A stretch of 64,000 nt of DNA from Pseudorhodobacter wandonensis (GCF_001202035.1 NZ_LGHT01000025.1:310001-374000); one strand, 5' to 3'; positions 36,537-45,246 are shown, numbered from the stretch's first letter. The notes: a model not told the origin generated them from the sequence alone. Made by a program: numbers and translations.

Positions 36537-37139
36537 CTACTTTGCCGCAGCCGTTTCCAACGCCTGCCACGGGTGCACAGGCACAAAGCCATCTGGCCCC
36601 ATGCTGCCCGCCCAAAAACTGCCACAGCGGCGTTGGTCGGCCGCGCGGCTGATCGGGGTCTTGGTCAACGCACACCACAGAAAGCTGCCAACAGCCCCAT
36701 GGCCGACAAATATCATGTTGTCTAAAACTTCGGCCATAACCTCTTGAAATGCCTTGGTAATACGCTGACTGGCAGCCTGCGCGGATTCCCAACCCTGCGG
36801 CCCGATCGCAGGCTGCGCAAATAAGGCATCGGCCAGCGCCTCATGCGCGTCAAAGGACAGATAACCGGTGGCACTGCGGTCTACCTCGCCCATATCAGGA
36901 TGCGTATGCAGCGGCAACGCAAAGGCATTGGACAGAAATTCCGCCGTTTGCTGCGCCTTCACCTCGGGCGAGGCGATGATGCGCCAGCCACGTCCCGGCC
37001 AGCCGCGCTTGCTTGCCGCGATCAGGCGCCGACGGCCTTGTTTTGAAATTTCCCAATCAGAAACAGCGCGTTGCGGGTCAATCTTAACCTCAGGGTGCGA
37101 CAGATAAATGATCTTACTCACCATATTTTGCGCCGCCAT
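36537..37139 (-). CDS. Histidine phosphatase superfamily protein, atypical RHG
   Basis: A 200-residue histidine-phosphatase-like protein. The catalytic motif L-x-R-H-G is replaced by YLSHPEV: His15 is kept, the preceding Arg is Ser14 and the Gly is Pro16. The second His lies in MIFVGHGAVGSFL. The conserved RAADQRRCGSFW resembles the family's late segment. Loss of the phosphate-binding Arg could alter activity. The start 37139 is the first ATG; 37124 (MVSKIIYL) is an alternative. It overlaps the upstream glycosyltransferase-like gene by 26 bases. Confidence 0.75.
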   Translation of the reverse strand: MAAQNMVSKIIYLSHPEVKIDPQRAVSDWEISKQGRRRLIAASKRGWPGRGWRIIASPEVKAQQTAEFLSNAFALPLHTHPDMGEVDRSATGYLSFDAHEALADALFAQPAIGPQGWESAQAASQRITKAFQEVMAEVLDNMIFVGHGAVGSFLWCALTKTPISRAADQRRCGSFWAGSMGPDGFVPVHPWQALETAAAK

Positions 37140-37998
37140 AGAACTTTACAATATCCCCACGGGTTTTACCCAAGACAAAGTCGGACCAAATCAAAACCCG
37201 TCCCTTCGGGTCGGTCACGCGGCCGCCGTCGGGCAGCTCCAACAGGTTTTCAGGTTTTATCTCAACCCCGCAAAGCGTAACCGCAATAAGGCGATTGCGG
37301 CGGAGACGCACCCAAGGCAGCACCGCCCACAGATAGCTGAAAAAGGGCACCCGCGACATGAATTCGGTCGGAAACTTTACGACCAACCGGTTTGAAATAG
37401 CCGAAACAGTGGCTTGCGAGGCCCAGCTCATGAACCTCTCGTCAGCGATCATCGGGCGATACCAATAGGACGGGTCTTTTAGCCACATCTCTTTGAATTT
37501 GCTTGCAACATGGTGGTGGTATTTGGGATGAAACACCACCAGAGATGAATTGCCCCGTGCATATTTCCGCCCATTGGTCAAACGCCAGAGCAAGCGCCCA
37601 ATCGCGCCCAAAGGCACAATCGCGCTTTGCAACAGCATCAACCCGTCAGGGCGCGGCAAGGCGGCAACCAGTTGCGCAAGATCGCCCGTCACAACCGTGT
37701 CCAGATCGATGTACAGCACCGGCAGGTCTTCTTGCAAAACGCCTGTTTCAAACATAGCCAGCTTGGTTTGGCATCCACCACGCTTGAACACCGGGTCCAA
37801 CCAGAACTCGGGGATAAACCGCAGGTCAACGCGCGGGTCCAACCCCGGCCGCGCCCGATCTGACAGCAAAACAAAGCGCGGCTGACTGGCAGCATGGCTT
37901 GCAACAGCATCGACAAGGCGGTTTACGAGGGCGACATCATATTTGTCGCCCCACAGAAACATCACGCATTGCCAAACGGCCGCCTCAGATCGTGGCAT
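37114..37998 (-). CDS. Glycosyltransferase-like protein
   Basis: A 294-residue protein with ATG 37998 preferred; GGTGGGG lies seven bases upstream, and the longer frame to 38181 runs back through the SDR gene. The N-terminus VMFLWGDKYDVALVNRL and the VLYIDLDTVVTGDL segment, with a D-x-D metal motif, suggest a nucleotide-sugar glycosyltransferase fold like GT-A/GT8. RRNRLIAVTLCGVEI and GKTRGDIVKFYGG close the C-terminus. Substrate unknown. It overlaps the SDR gene by 14 bases and the phosphatase by 26. Confidence 0.75.
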   Translation of the reverse strand: MPRSEAAVWQCVMFLWGDKYDVALVNRLVDAVASHAASQPRFVLLSDRARPGLDPRVDLRFIPEFWLDPVFKRGGCQTKLAMFETGVLQEDLPVLYIDLDTVVTGDLAQLVAALPRPDGLMLLQSAIVPLGAIGRLLWRLTNGRKYARGNSSLVVFHPKYHHHVASKFKEMWLKDPSYWYRPMIADERFMSWASQATVSAISNRLVVKFPTEFMSRVPFFSYLWAVLPWVRLRRNRLIAVTLCGVEIKPENLLELPDGGRVTDPKGRVLIWSDFVLGKTRGDIVKFYGGAKYGE

Positions 37999-38764
37999 TG
38001 ATGGCCCCACCATCCAGCAGCAGGTTTTGACCAACGATAAAGCCTGCCTTATCCGAACAGAGGAACGCACAGGCTGCGCCAAATTCGGCCGCAGTCCCAT
38101 AACGGCGCGCCGGAATCGTCGCTTGGCGCTGCTTTGTGGCGGCGGCGCGGTCGATACCCTGAGCCTTGGCAACACCATCATCCAAACTGTCGGCGCGGTC
38201 GGTTGCGTGAATGCCGGGCAGCAGGTTGTTGATGGTCACACCATGTTCGGCCACCTGCCGCGCTGTGCCTGCAACAAAGCCGGTCAACCCTGTACGGGCA
38301 GCATTGGAAAGACCAAGCTGCGGAATAGGTGCCTTGACCGACCCCGAGGTAATATTCACCACCCTGCCCCATTTGCGCGCAATCATCCCCGGCAACAGGG
38401 CCTGCATCAGCGCAATCGGCGTCAGCATATTGCCATCCAGCGCCTTGATAAAATCATCGCGCGACCAATCCGACCACAGGCCGGGTGGCGGGCCGCCGGC
38501 GTTTGTGACCAGAATATCCACATCACCAGCCGCCGCCAAAACGGCCGCCCGTCCCTCATCCGTCGTGATGTCAGCGGCAACCGCCGTCACCTCAACGCCG
38601 TAAGTTGCACGGATATGCGCCGCCGTAGCCTGCAACGCCGCATCTCCGCGCGCGTTGATAATCAGGTTCACCCCTGCCTCGGCCAAGCTTTCGGCGCAGC
38701 CGCGGCCCAAGCCTTTGGATGCCGCGCAGACCAACGCTGTTTTCCCTTTGATCCCAAGATCCAT
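37985..38764 (-). CDS. Short-chain dehydrogenase-like protein lacking YxxxK
   Basis: A 259-residue SDR fold protein. The cofactor motif is present (CAASKGLGRG, residues 13-22) with the LVTNAGG segment. The catalytic Ser140 is present, but Tyr at 153 is Ser and Lys at 157 is Arg (GLSNAARTG), so the classical YxxxK is lost. A subset of SDRs with SNAAR-like motifs is known; their chemistry is less clear. First gene of a compact minus-strand trio with the glycosyltransferase-like and phosphatase genes. Confidence 0.85.
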   Translation of the reverse strand: MDLGIKGKTALVCAASKGLGRGCAESLAEAGVNLIINARGDAALQATAAHIRATYGVEVTAVAADITTDEGRAAVLAAAGDVDILVTNAGGPPPGLWSDWSRDDFIKALDGNMLTPIALMQALLPGMIARKWGRVVNITSGSVKAPIPQLGLSNAARTGLTGFVAGTARQVAEHGVTINNLLPGIHATDRADSLDDGVAKAQGIDRAAATKQRQATIPARRYGTAAEFGAACAFLCSDKAGFIVGQNLLLDGGAINATI

Positions 38765-38993
38765 CTTTCTTGCCCCCTAAACCAGTTTCGCTAAACGCTA
38801 TCAGCCCTGCACAACAAGCGAAAGTGCAGCCCGATGATTCGATTTGATTGTTCTCAATAGCGAAACAGTTTAGACTTCTCACCCGCATTGTTTCGCAATT
38901 CAGTACAGAAACGACCGCGCTAGCTTTGGAAATTTGGATTTGATAGTAGTTGATTTAGGTCATAAGTCAGAGCCTGTGACTTAAGCGCGGGAT
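38765..38993. promoter_or_regulatory. Divergent control region with GTTTCGC/GCGAAAC repeats
   Basis: The 229-base gap between the SDR and Hint genes is AT-rich. GTTTCGCTA (38785-38793) and TAGCGAAAC (38858-38866) are a perfect inverted pair, GTTTCGC recurs at 38889-38895, and GTTTCGCTAAAC is itself an imperfect palindrome. These look like binding sites for an unidentified regulator. Confidence 0.45.
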
Positions 38994-40028
38994 ATGGTGG
39001 ACAGAGATTTGAATACAGACTTAGCGTCATCCAACCTGCCGGGCCAACTCTGTCAGGTGTTTGCCTCTGACGATTTTTTCGTCACGATCGGGGTAAACCT
39101 GAACGAAGGCCTCTCCAGCCTTGATGAGGCCTGCTTGGGCGACATCTACGAACTTGTGCAGGATGCTGCCCCCCATAAGCTGCTTTTGGCGCGCGGCGGC
39201 GACAGCCAGATCATCGCACAGGGCAGCAGTCTGGGCACGGCCGGGGCCAAAGTGACAATCGAAGCGCGTTTTACCATGCTGGCCCCGGGCGGCGATAAGG
39301 TCGAGCTTCTGGCCCTGCATATCGCAGCCGACGCCGGTGATGGGGGCGGCTATTTCGTTTTGCCCTTATCCCCGATGGGCGAACAGATCGAATACACCCT
39401 GATTCAGGCCGAAGAGCCGCAGCCCGATGAACGCCTGAGCGACCTTTTATGCATCTCATTTGCCCGTGGCACCATGATTACCTTGGGCGATGGCAGCCAA
39501 AAACCGATTGAACGGCTGGCTGTCGGCGACAGGGTTCTGACCCGCGATCATGGGCCTCAGGCGCTGCTGTGGATCGGGCAGGTTACATTGCGGGCCGTTG
39601 GGGCCTATGCGCCTGTGGTCATTTCTTCGGGCGTACTGGGCAATAACGGTGATCTTGTGGTCAGCCAGCATCACCGCATGTTCCTGTACCAGCGCAACAG
39701 AAGCAAAGCCGTACCGAAATCGGAAATTCTGGTGCAGGCCAAGCATTTGGTGAACGGCGATACCGTGATTTTGCGCGAAATCGGCTTTGTCGATTACTAC
39801 AGCCTCGTGTTTGACGCGCATGAAATCATCTATGCCGAGGGCATCCCCGCCGAAAGCCTGATGGTGTCCGAGGCAACCGTATCGCGCCTTCCGCCCGAAC
39901 TGGCCGCCGAGGTGAAACAGCGTTTCCCCAAACTCAGCCAGATGCAGCATTTCGGGGTCGAGGCCGGCCCGCAAGAGCTTGCCGCGATGGGCCTGACCTC
40001 AGCGCATCGCAGTAAAGACAAACGATAG
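38994..40028 (+). CDS. Hint-domain (hedgehog/intein-like) protein
   Basis: A 344-residue protein with no signal peptide. Residues 150-310 match the Hint fold family common in Roseobacters: Cys153 in LLCISFARGTMITLGDGSQK, then IERLAVGDRVLTRDHGPQ, then VVSQHHRMFL with the HH pair. Hint domains can self-cleave or transfer acyl groups, with Cys as nucleophile. The first 150 residues are unrecognised. The tail is basic. The function is not known. The long AT-rich upstream region hints at regulated expression. Confidence 0.8.
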   Translation: MVDRDLNTDLASSNLPGQLCQVFASDDFFVTIGVNLNEGLSSLDEACLGDIYELVQDAAPHKLLLARGGDSQIIAQGSSLGTAGAKVTIEARFTMLAPGGDKVELLALHIAADAGDGGGYFVLPLSPMGEQIEYTLIQAEEPQPDERLSDLLCISFARGTMITLGDGSQKPIERLAVGDRVLTRDHGPQALLWIGQVTLRAVGAYAPVVISSGVLGNNGDLVVSQHHRMFLYQRNRSKAVPKSEILVQAKHLVNGDTVILREIGFVDYYSLVFDAHEIIYAEGIPAESLMVSEATVSRLPPELAAEVKQRFPKLSQMQHFGVEAGPQELAAMGLTSAHRSKDKR

Positions 40029-40085
40029 CACCGACACGCCTTGCAAACTGTTGCGAAGCGCCAAATTTGCAGCTATGTGCCGCGT

Positions 40086-41684
40086 ATGTTGGACAATCGC
40101 CCCCCCCTTCCGCCCGAAATCGCCCGCCGCCGGACCTTTGCGATCATCGCTCACCCGGATGCCGGCAAAACCACTTTGACCGAAAAGTTCCTGCTGTTTG
40201 GTGGGGCTATCCAGATGGCTGGCCAGGTGCGCGCCAAAGGCGAAGCACGGCGCACGCGCTCGGATTTCATCAAGATGGAGCAAGACCGCGGGATTTCGGT
40301 TTCCGCCTCGGCCATGTCGTTTGATTTCCGCGAATACCGCTTTAACCTCGTCGACACCCCCGGCCACTCGGATTTTTCCGAAGATACATACCGCACGCTA
40401 ACGGCCGTGGATGCCGCCGTGATGGTGATTGACGGCGCCAAAGGTGTGGAATCCCAAACGCGCAAGCTGTTTGAGGTGTGCCGCTTGCGCGACCTGCCGA
40501 TCCTGACATTTTGTAACAAGATGGACCGCGAGGCCCGCGATACCTTTGAAATCATCGACGAGATTCAGGAAAACCTTGCGATTGACGTCAGCCCCGCCAG
40601 CTGGCCCATCGGCTCGGGCCGCGATTTCCTTGGCTGCTATGACATTCTGAACGACCGCTTGGAACTGATGGACCGCGCCGACCGTAACCGCGTGGCCGAA
40701 ACGATTGAAATCAAGGGCCTGGATGACCCCAAGCTAGCGCAGCACATCCCCGCCGATATGCTGGCAAAACTGCGCGAAGAGCTGGAAATGGCCCGCGAAT
40801 TGCTGCCCGCACTGGACCGTGAGGCGCTGCTGAACGGCTCGATGACGCCAATCTGGTTCGGCTCGGCAATCAACTCCTTTGGCGTCAAAGAACTGATGGA
40901 CGGCATCGGCAAATTCGGCCCAGAGCCGCAGCCACAACCCACCAACAGCCGCAAAGTGGCGCCCGAAGAAACCGCCGTGACCGGCGTTGTGTTCAAAGTG
41001 CAGGCCAATATGGACCCAAAGCACCGCGACCGCGTGGCCTTTGTCCGGCTTGCCTCGGGGCATTTTGAACGCGGGATGAAGCTGAACCACGTGCGCAGCA
41101 AAAAGGTGATGACCATTTCCAGCCCTGTGCTGTTTCTGGCCGCCGACCGCGAATTGGCCGAAGAAGCTTGGGCCGGCGACATCATCGGCATCCCGAACCA
41201 CGGCCAGCTGCGCATTGGTGACGCGCTGACCGAGGGCGAGGATTTGCGCTTTACCGGCATCCCAAGCTTTGCGCCGGAACTGCTGCAAGGCGTACGCGCA
41301 GGCGACCCGATGAAGGCGAAACACCTTGAAAAAGCGCTGCTGCAATTTGCCGAAGAAGGGGCCGCCAAGGTTTTCAAACCGATGATCGGCTCGGGCTATA
41401 TCGTCGGCGTTGTCGGCGCGTTGCAGTTTGACGTGCTTGCCAGCCGGATCGAGCAGGAATATTCCCTGCCCGTGCGGTTTGAACCGTCACAATTTACCTC
41501 GGCCCGCTGGGTGCGTGGGCCAAAGGCCGAAATGGACAAGTTTATCAACATAAACAAAGGCCATATCGCCCAAGACAGCGATGGCGACACGGTGTTTCTG
41601 ACCCGTCTGCAGTGGGATATCGACCGGATCATCCGCGATTACCCCGAGCTAAAGCTGACCGCGACCAAGGAAATGATGGTCTAA
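40086..41684 (+). CDS. prfC: Peptide chain release factor 3
   Basis: A GTPase that recycles RF1/RF2 from the ribosome. ATG 40086 gives 532 residues. The G1 motif AHPDAGKTT, G3 DTPGH and G4 NKMD are all present. The ISVSASAMSFDFREY switch region and LLQGVRAGDPMKAKHLEKAL domain II-III segment are RF3-like. It ends at a clear hairpin (41695-41721). The Hint-domain gene precedes it by 57 bases. Confidence 0.97.
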   Translation: MLDNRPPLPPEIARRRTFAIIAHPDAGKTTLTEKFLLFGGAIQMAGQVRAKGEARRTRSDFIKMEQDRGISVSASAMSFDFREYRFNLVDTPGHSDFSEDTYRTLTAVDAAVMVIDGAKGVESQTRKLFEVCRLRDLPILTFCNKMDREARDTFEIIDEIQENLAIDVSPASWPIGSGRDFLGCYDILNDRLELMDRADRNRVAETIEIKGLDDPKLAQHIPADMLAKLREELEMARELLPALDREALLNGSMTPIWFGSAINSFGVKELMDGIGKFGPEPQPQPTNSRKVAPEETAVTGVVFKVQANMDPKHRDRVAFVRLASGHFERGMKLNHVRSKKVMTISSPVLFLAADRELAEEAWAGDIIGIPNHGQLRIGDALTEGEDLRFTGIPSFAPELLQGVRAGDPMKAKHLEKALLQFAEEGAAKVFKPMIGSGYIVGVVGALQFDVLASRIEQEYSLPVRFEPSQFTSARWVRGPKAEMDKFININKGHIAQDSDGDTVFLTRLQWDIDRIIRDYPELKLTATKEMMV

Positions 41685-41694
41685 ACGCAAGTTG

Positions 41695-41725
41695 AGGCCA
41701 AGCAAAAATCCTGCTTGGCCTTATT
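41695..41725 (+). terminator. Terminator after prfC
   Basis: AGGCCAAGCA (41695-41704) pairs perfectly with TGCTTGGCCT (41712-41721) over a seven-base loop, followed by TATT. It starts 10 bases after the stop and covers the apparent start of the long frame at 41692, so that frame does not begin there. Confidence 0.75.
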
Positions 41726-41793
41726 GCCTGATCGGGCCTTGCCAGCCTATGCTTGGCACCTGCGCCCGATTACTGCATTTGCCGGAAAACCCT

Positions 41794-42549
41794 GTGCCCG
41801 ATGACAAAACCTACCCCAACGCCCCCGACAGCCTGATCGCCCATTGGGATAAACGCCGCGGCCCCATGCGCCCCGAACCGGGCGAGGAACTGTCCGCGCT
41901 CGATGTCGATCTAACGGCGCTCAAGGCGAAAATTCTGCCCGACATACCGCCCCCCCTTGCCAAAGGCGCCAGCCGTCATGCCGAAAAAGAGCATGAGCTG
42001 CGGACAGACCTTGTCGGTCAATCAGAGCTGGTGCTGCTGCACGGCATGCTGATCGCCCACATGCGCAAGCGCCGCTTTCCCGATCACGCCCCACAGCTGT
42101 TTCGGCGCATCTGGGTCGAACACACCCCGTATCTGCTGGACGTTCTCAGCACCCGTTGGCTGATCTCGGCCGTGATTACCTTTGGCGAACATGGCGCCAC
42201 AGCATCAGAGCAGGCATTGGGCCGTGAAATGGGCATGATGTTTTCCATGATGAAACTGTATGAATTCGAACGCCTGCATTCCGGCAAAACCCCCGATGAG
42301 GCCTTTGGTCTAGGCCGCGTGAAAGCCGAATTGCCACTGGGTATGACGCCGTTTTCGCTTGCCACAGGCGGGCTTGATATCAACCTGCTGGCCCCCGTCT
42401 GGCAACGCGCGATGGACGAACCGGTGATGGGCGCGCTTGCCTGCCGCTTGCTGGAACAGCTGAACCAAGACCCCGGTGGGTTATTTCGCCGCATCGGCAA
42501 AATGCGAGCCAAAAAGCAGGCACGCATCGCTGCGCGCAAAGCCGAATAG
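41794..42549 (+). CDS. Unknown protein upstream of glycosyltransferase gene
   Basis: Not recognised. GTG 41794, preceded by GGAAAA, gives 251 residues; an ATG at 41749 has no ribosome site. There is no signal peptide. The sequence is helical and contains RTDLVGQSELVLLHGML, RIWVEHTPYLLDVLSTRWLI and a Met-rich MGMMFSMMKLYEFERLHSG stretch. The C-terminus is strongly basic (KMRAKKQARIAARKAE), suggesting nucleic-acid or membrane contact. A glycosyltransferase gene follows 11 bases after, so they are probably co-expressed. Confidence 0.65.
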   Translation: MPDDKTYPNAPDSLIAHWDKRRGPMRPEPGEELSALDVDLTALKAKILPDIPPPLAKGASRHAEKEHELRTDLVGQSELVLLHGMLIAHMRKRRFPDHAPQLFRRIWVEHTPYLLDVLSTRWLISAVITFGEHGATASEQALGREMGMMFSMMKLYEFERLHSGKTPDEAFGLGRVKAELPLGMTPFSLATGGLDINLLAPVWQRAMDEPVMGALACRLLEQLNQDPGGLFRRIGKMRAKKQARIAARKAE

Positions 42550-42560
42550 AAAGCCTTGGA

Positions 42561-43481
42561 ATGAAAGCGTTTTTGGTCACGACTGCCCAGAACCAGGCCC
42601 CCTATTTCCTGGAATGGGTCGCACATCATCAAGAGGTGGGCTTTACCGATATCGCCATTTATCAAAACGATAGCGATGATCTGAGCCATGAAACCCTGTC
42701 GCTGCTGCGCGACATTGGCGCCATACAGTATTTCTACAACCGCGCGCCCAAACCCATCCGCCGAACGCAGGCCTATGCCCGTGCGGCAAAGCTGCCGGCC
42801 TATGCCAACAGCGATTGGGCTATGGCCTTGGATATGGACGAATTTCTGGTCATCAAGGCAGGCCAAGGCAGGCTGATCGATTTGCAATCGGCTGTGCCAA
42901 ATGCCGATTGCATCCAGATCACCAGCCGCAATTTTGGCAATTCGGGCTTTGAAATCGCAACCCCGCAGCTGGTCACCGAACGCTTTGCAATGGCGGAAAA
43001 GGCCAAAAGCACCAAGGCTGGCAAATGCCTGTTCCATCCCGCCAAATTCGCGCAACCCGGCATCAGCCGCCCGCATATCGCGCCGCAATCGCCGCCTATC
43101 ATCCCTGTGACCGCCCCGAACACCTGCGCCCAGATCAACCACTATGCCACCCGCGATGTGGCCAGTTTTATGCTTAAAATGTCACAACGCTCGGTCAGCC
43201 CTGCGGTTGGCGCGCGCTATTGGGCCATGCGCAACACCAATGTTGAAATTGATGCAAGCATGCGGCCCTTTTTGGCGCGGGTCGCGATGCGAATGGCCGC
43301 GCTAAACGACGCCTCAGGCGGGAAATTGATGGACCTGCGCGAGGCGGCCATTTTTACCCACATGGCGCGCTATTACACGCTGCTGCAAGATGCCCCGATG
43401 CGCCAGTTGCGCAGCTTTTGCAAAAGCCATCCGGCTGCAGCAAAACCTGCCCGAAAACCCTCAGACAAGGCCATAACTTGA
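42561..43481 (+). CDS. Glycosyltransferase family 2-like protein
   Basis: A 306-residue protein of the glycosyltransferase family 2 (Glyco_tranf_2_4 type). The start LVTTAQNQAPYFLEWVAHHQEVG and the MALDMDEFLVI segment with a DxD motif are diagnostic. The C-terminal tail is Ala/Lys/Pro-rich and probably disordered. The acceptor is unknown; no surface polysaccharide cluster is present. AAAGCCTTGGA lies before the ATG. It may work with the unknown protein upstream. Confidence 0.88.
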   Translation: MKAFLVTTAQNQAPYFLEWVAHHQEVGFTDIAIYQNDSDDLSHETLSLLRDIGAIQYFYNRAPKPIRRTQAYARAAKLPAYANSDWAMALDMDEFLVIKAGQGRLIDLQSAVPNADCIQITSRNFGNSGFEIATPQLVTERFAMAEKAKSTKAGKCLFHPAKFAQPGISRPHIAPQSPPIIPVTAPNTCAQINHYATRDVASFMLKMSQRSVSPAVGARYWAMRNTNVEIDASMRPFLARVAMRMAALNDASGGKLMDLREAAIFTHMARYYTLLQDAPMRQLRSFCKSHPAAAKPARKPSDKAIT

Positions 43482-43506
43482 CCTAGCGCAGAATTCGCGA
43501 TAACTG
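43478..43506 (+). promoter_or_regulatory. Possible sigma-70 promoter upstream of RNA helicase
   Basis: TTGACC at 43478-43483 is a good -35, with a 17-base spacer before TAACTG (43501-43506). The -10 fits poorly, so this is a tentative call. It overlaps the end of the glycosyltransferase gene, about 93 bases before the helicase start. Confidence 0.25.
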
Positions 43507-43598
43507 CAGACAGGCCTTAGGGCCAAGACGCCGGGGCGCCCGGAATTTTTGCGTCCCTTCTCATTATTGCGGTCCGATACCGCATGCACAGGACGCAC

Positions 43599-45200
43599 AT
43601 GACCAAATTCTCTGACCTCGCGCTGGATCCCCGCGTGCTTAAGGCTGTGGCCGAAGCAGGCTACGAATCCCCTACCCCTATCCAAGAACAGGCAATCCCT
43701 CACGCGCTCGAAGGCCGTGATGTCTTGGGCATCGCCCAAACCGGCACCGGCAAAACCGCCAGCTTTACGCTGCCGATGATTACGCTGCTGGGCAAAGGCC
43801 GCGCCCGTGCACGGATGCCGCGCTCGCTGGTTCTGGCGCCTACGCGCGAACTGGCCGCACAAGTAGCTGAAAACTTTGACGTTTACGCCAAATACACCAA
43901 ACTGACCAAGGCGCTGCTGATCGGCGGCGTGGCCTTTGGCGAACAAGACAAGCTGATCGACCGTGGCGTTGACGTGCTGATCGCCACCCCCGGCCGTTTG
44001 CTCGACCATTTTGAGCGCGGCAAACTGCTGCTGCAAGGCGTGCAGATCATGGTGGTGGATGAGGCTGACCGCATGCTCGATATGGGTTTCATCCCCGATA
44101 TCGAAAAGATCTTTAGCCTGACGCCGTTTACCCGCCAGACCTTCTTTTATTCCGCCACTATGGCACCTGAAATCGAGCGGATCACCAACACCTTCCTCTC
44201 GGCTGCGGTGAAAATCGAAGTGGCGCGTCAGAACTCGACCTCTGAAACGATCACGCAAAAGCTGATCGAGGTAAAGCCAAGCCGCAAAGACCGCAGCTTT
44301 GCCGAAAAGCGGGCCGTTTTGCGCGCGATCATTCGGGCCGAGGGTGCGTCCTGCACCAATGCGATCATCTTTTGCAATCGCAAGATGGATGTGGATGTTG
44401 TCGCCAAGTCGCTGAAACAACACGGGTTTAACGCAAGCCCTATTCACGGCGATCTAGATCAATCCGTGCGCACCCGCACGCTTGAAGGGTTCCGCGACGG
44501 CACAGTGCATTTGCTGGTGGCCTCGGACGTGGCCGCACGCGGTTTGGATATTCCCGCCGTCAGCCATGTGTTCAACTTTGATGTACCCAGCCATCCCGAA
44601 GATTACGTGCACCGCATCGGGCGCACAGGCCGCGCAGGCCGTGAAGGCAAGGCGTTCACCTTGTCGACCCCTGCAGATGCCAAATATCTGGCAGCAATTG
44701 AAACGCTGGTCGGCCAGCCCATTCCGCGCGGCGAGCTGCCCGAAGGGATTGAAGTAAAAGCCGATCGCCCTGTCAAAGCCGCCGAAGACGATAGCGTTGA
44801 AAAACCAAAGCGCAGCCGTAGCAGAACCCGCACGCCCAAAGCCGAAAAGGTGAAGGCCGCGCCCGAACCCGTGGCAGTCGTTGAAAAGGTCGTGGCCCCC
44901 GTCGTTGCCGAGGCACAGCCCGAGCCAGAACCCCGCCGCGCCCCTCGCGATGAGCGCAGCGATGATCGCCGCACCGACAACCGCCGCAATGACTCTCGCA
45001 GTGACTCTCGCGGCGACACCCGTAATGACAGTCGCAATGACAATCGGCGCGGCGGCGGGAATGATCGCGTTATTGGCATGGGCGATCATGTCCCAGATTT
45101 CATTTTGCGCAGCTTTCGTCTGGAAGATAACCAAACCGATGGCAGCGACGACTCCGATGATGTCGCCGAAGAAAACATCAGCGAAAGCACCGACGAATAA
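43599..45200 (+). CDS. rhlE: DEAD-box RNA helicase, RhlE-like
   Basis: An ATP-dependent RNA helicase of 533 residues. ATG 43599 with AGGA six bases upstream starts MTKFSDLALDPRVLKAV. Motif I AQTGTGKT, motif II DEAD in VVDEADRMLDMGF, motif III SAT, motif VI HRIGRTGR are all present. The C-terminal 130 residues are an Ala/Glu-rich linker followed by a long Arg/Asp repeat (DDRRTDNRRNDSRSDSRGDT), typical of low-complexity RNA-binding tails. It ends at two hairpins. It faces RNase J, which could indicate related RNA metabolism. Confidence 0.92.
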   Translation: MTKFSDLALDPRVLKAVAEAGYESPTPIQEQAIPHALEGRDVLGIAQTGTGKTASFTLPMITLLGKGRARARMPRSLVLAPTRELAAQVAENFDVYAKYTKLTKALLIGGVAFGEQDKLIDRGVDVLIATPGRLLDHFERGKLLLQGVQIMVVDEADRMLDMGFIPDIEKIFSLTPFTRQTFFYSATMAPEIERITNTFLSAAVKIEVARQNSTSETITQKLIEVKPSRKDRSFAEKRAVLRAIIRAEGASCTNAIIFCNRKMDVDVVAKSLKQHGFNASPIHGDLDQSVRTRTLEGFRDGTVHLLVASDVAARGLDIPAVSHVFNFDVPSHPEDYVHRIGRTGRAGREGKAFTLSTPADAKYLAAIETLVGQPIPRGELPEGIEVKADRPVKAAEDDSVEKPKRSRSRTRTPKAEKVKAAPEPVAVVEKVVAPVVAEAQPEPEPRRAPRDERSDDRRTDNRRNDSRSDSRGDTRNDSRNDNRRGGGNDRVIGMGDHVPDFILRSFRLEDNQTDGSDDSDDVAEENISESTDE

Positions 45201-45205
45201 CCCTT

Positions 45206-45231
45206 ACCGGCGGGGCTTTGGCCCTGCCGGT
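45206..45231 (+). terminator. First hairpin after RNA helicase gene
   Basis: ACCGGC (45206-45211) pairs with GCCGGT (45226-45231), and GGGC with GCCC inside, with one G-U pair. It starts six bases after the stop. No strong U run follows. Confidence 0.5.
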
Positions 45232-45246
45232 TTGCCTTCCATCCAT

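Noticed and set aside
41692-41793. Use of the first in-frame start at 41692 for the unknown gene
   Set aside because: It falls inside the prfC terminator hairpin (41695-41721), so translation from there is unlikely.
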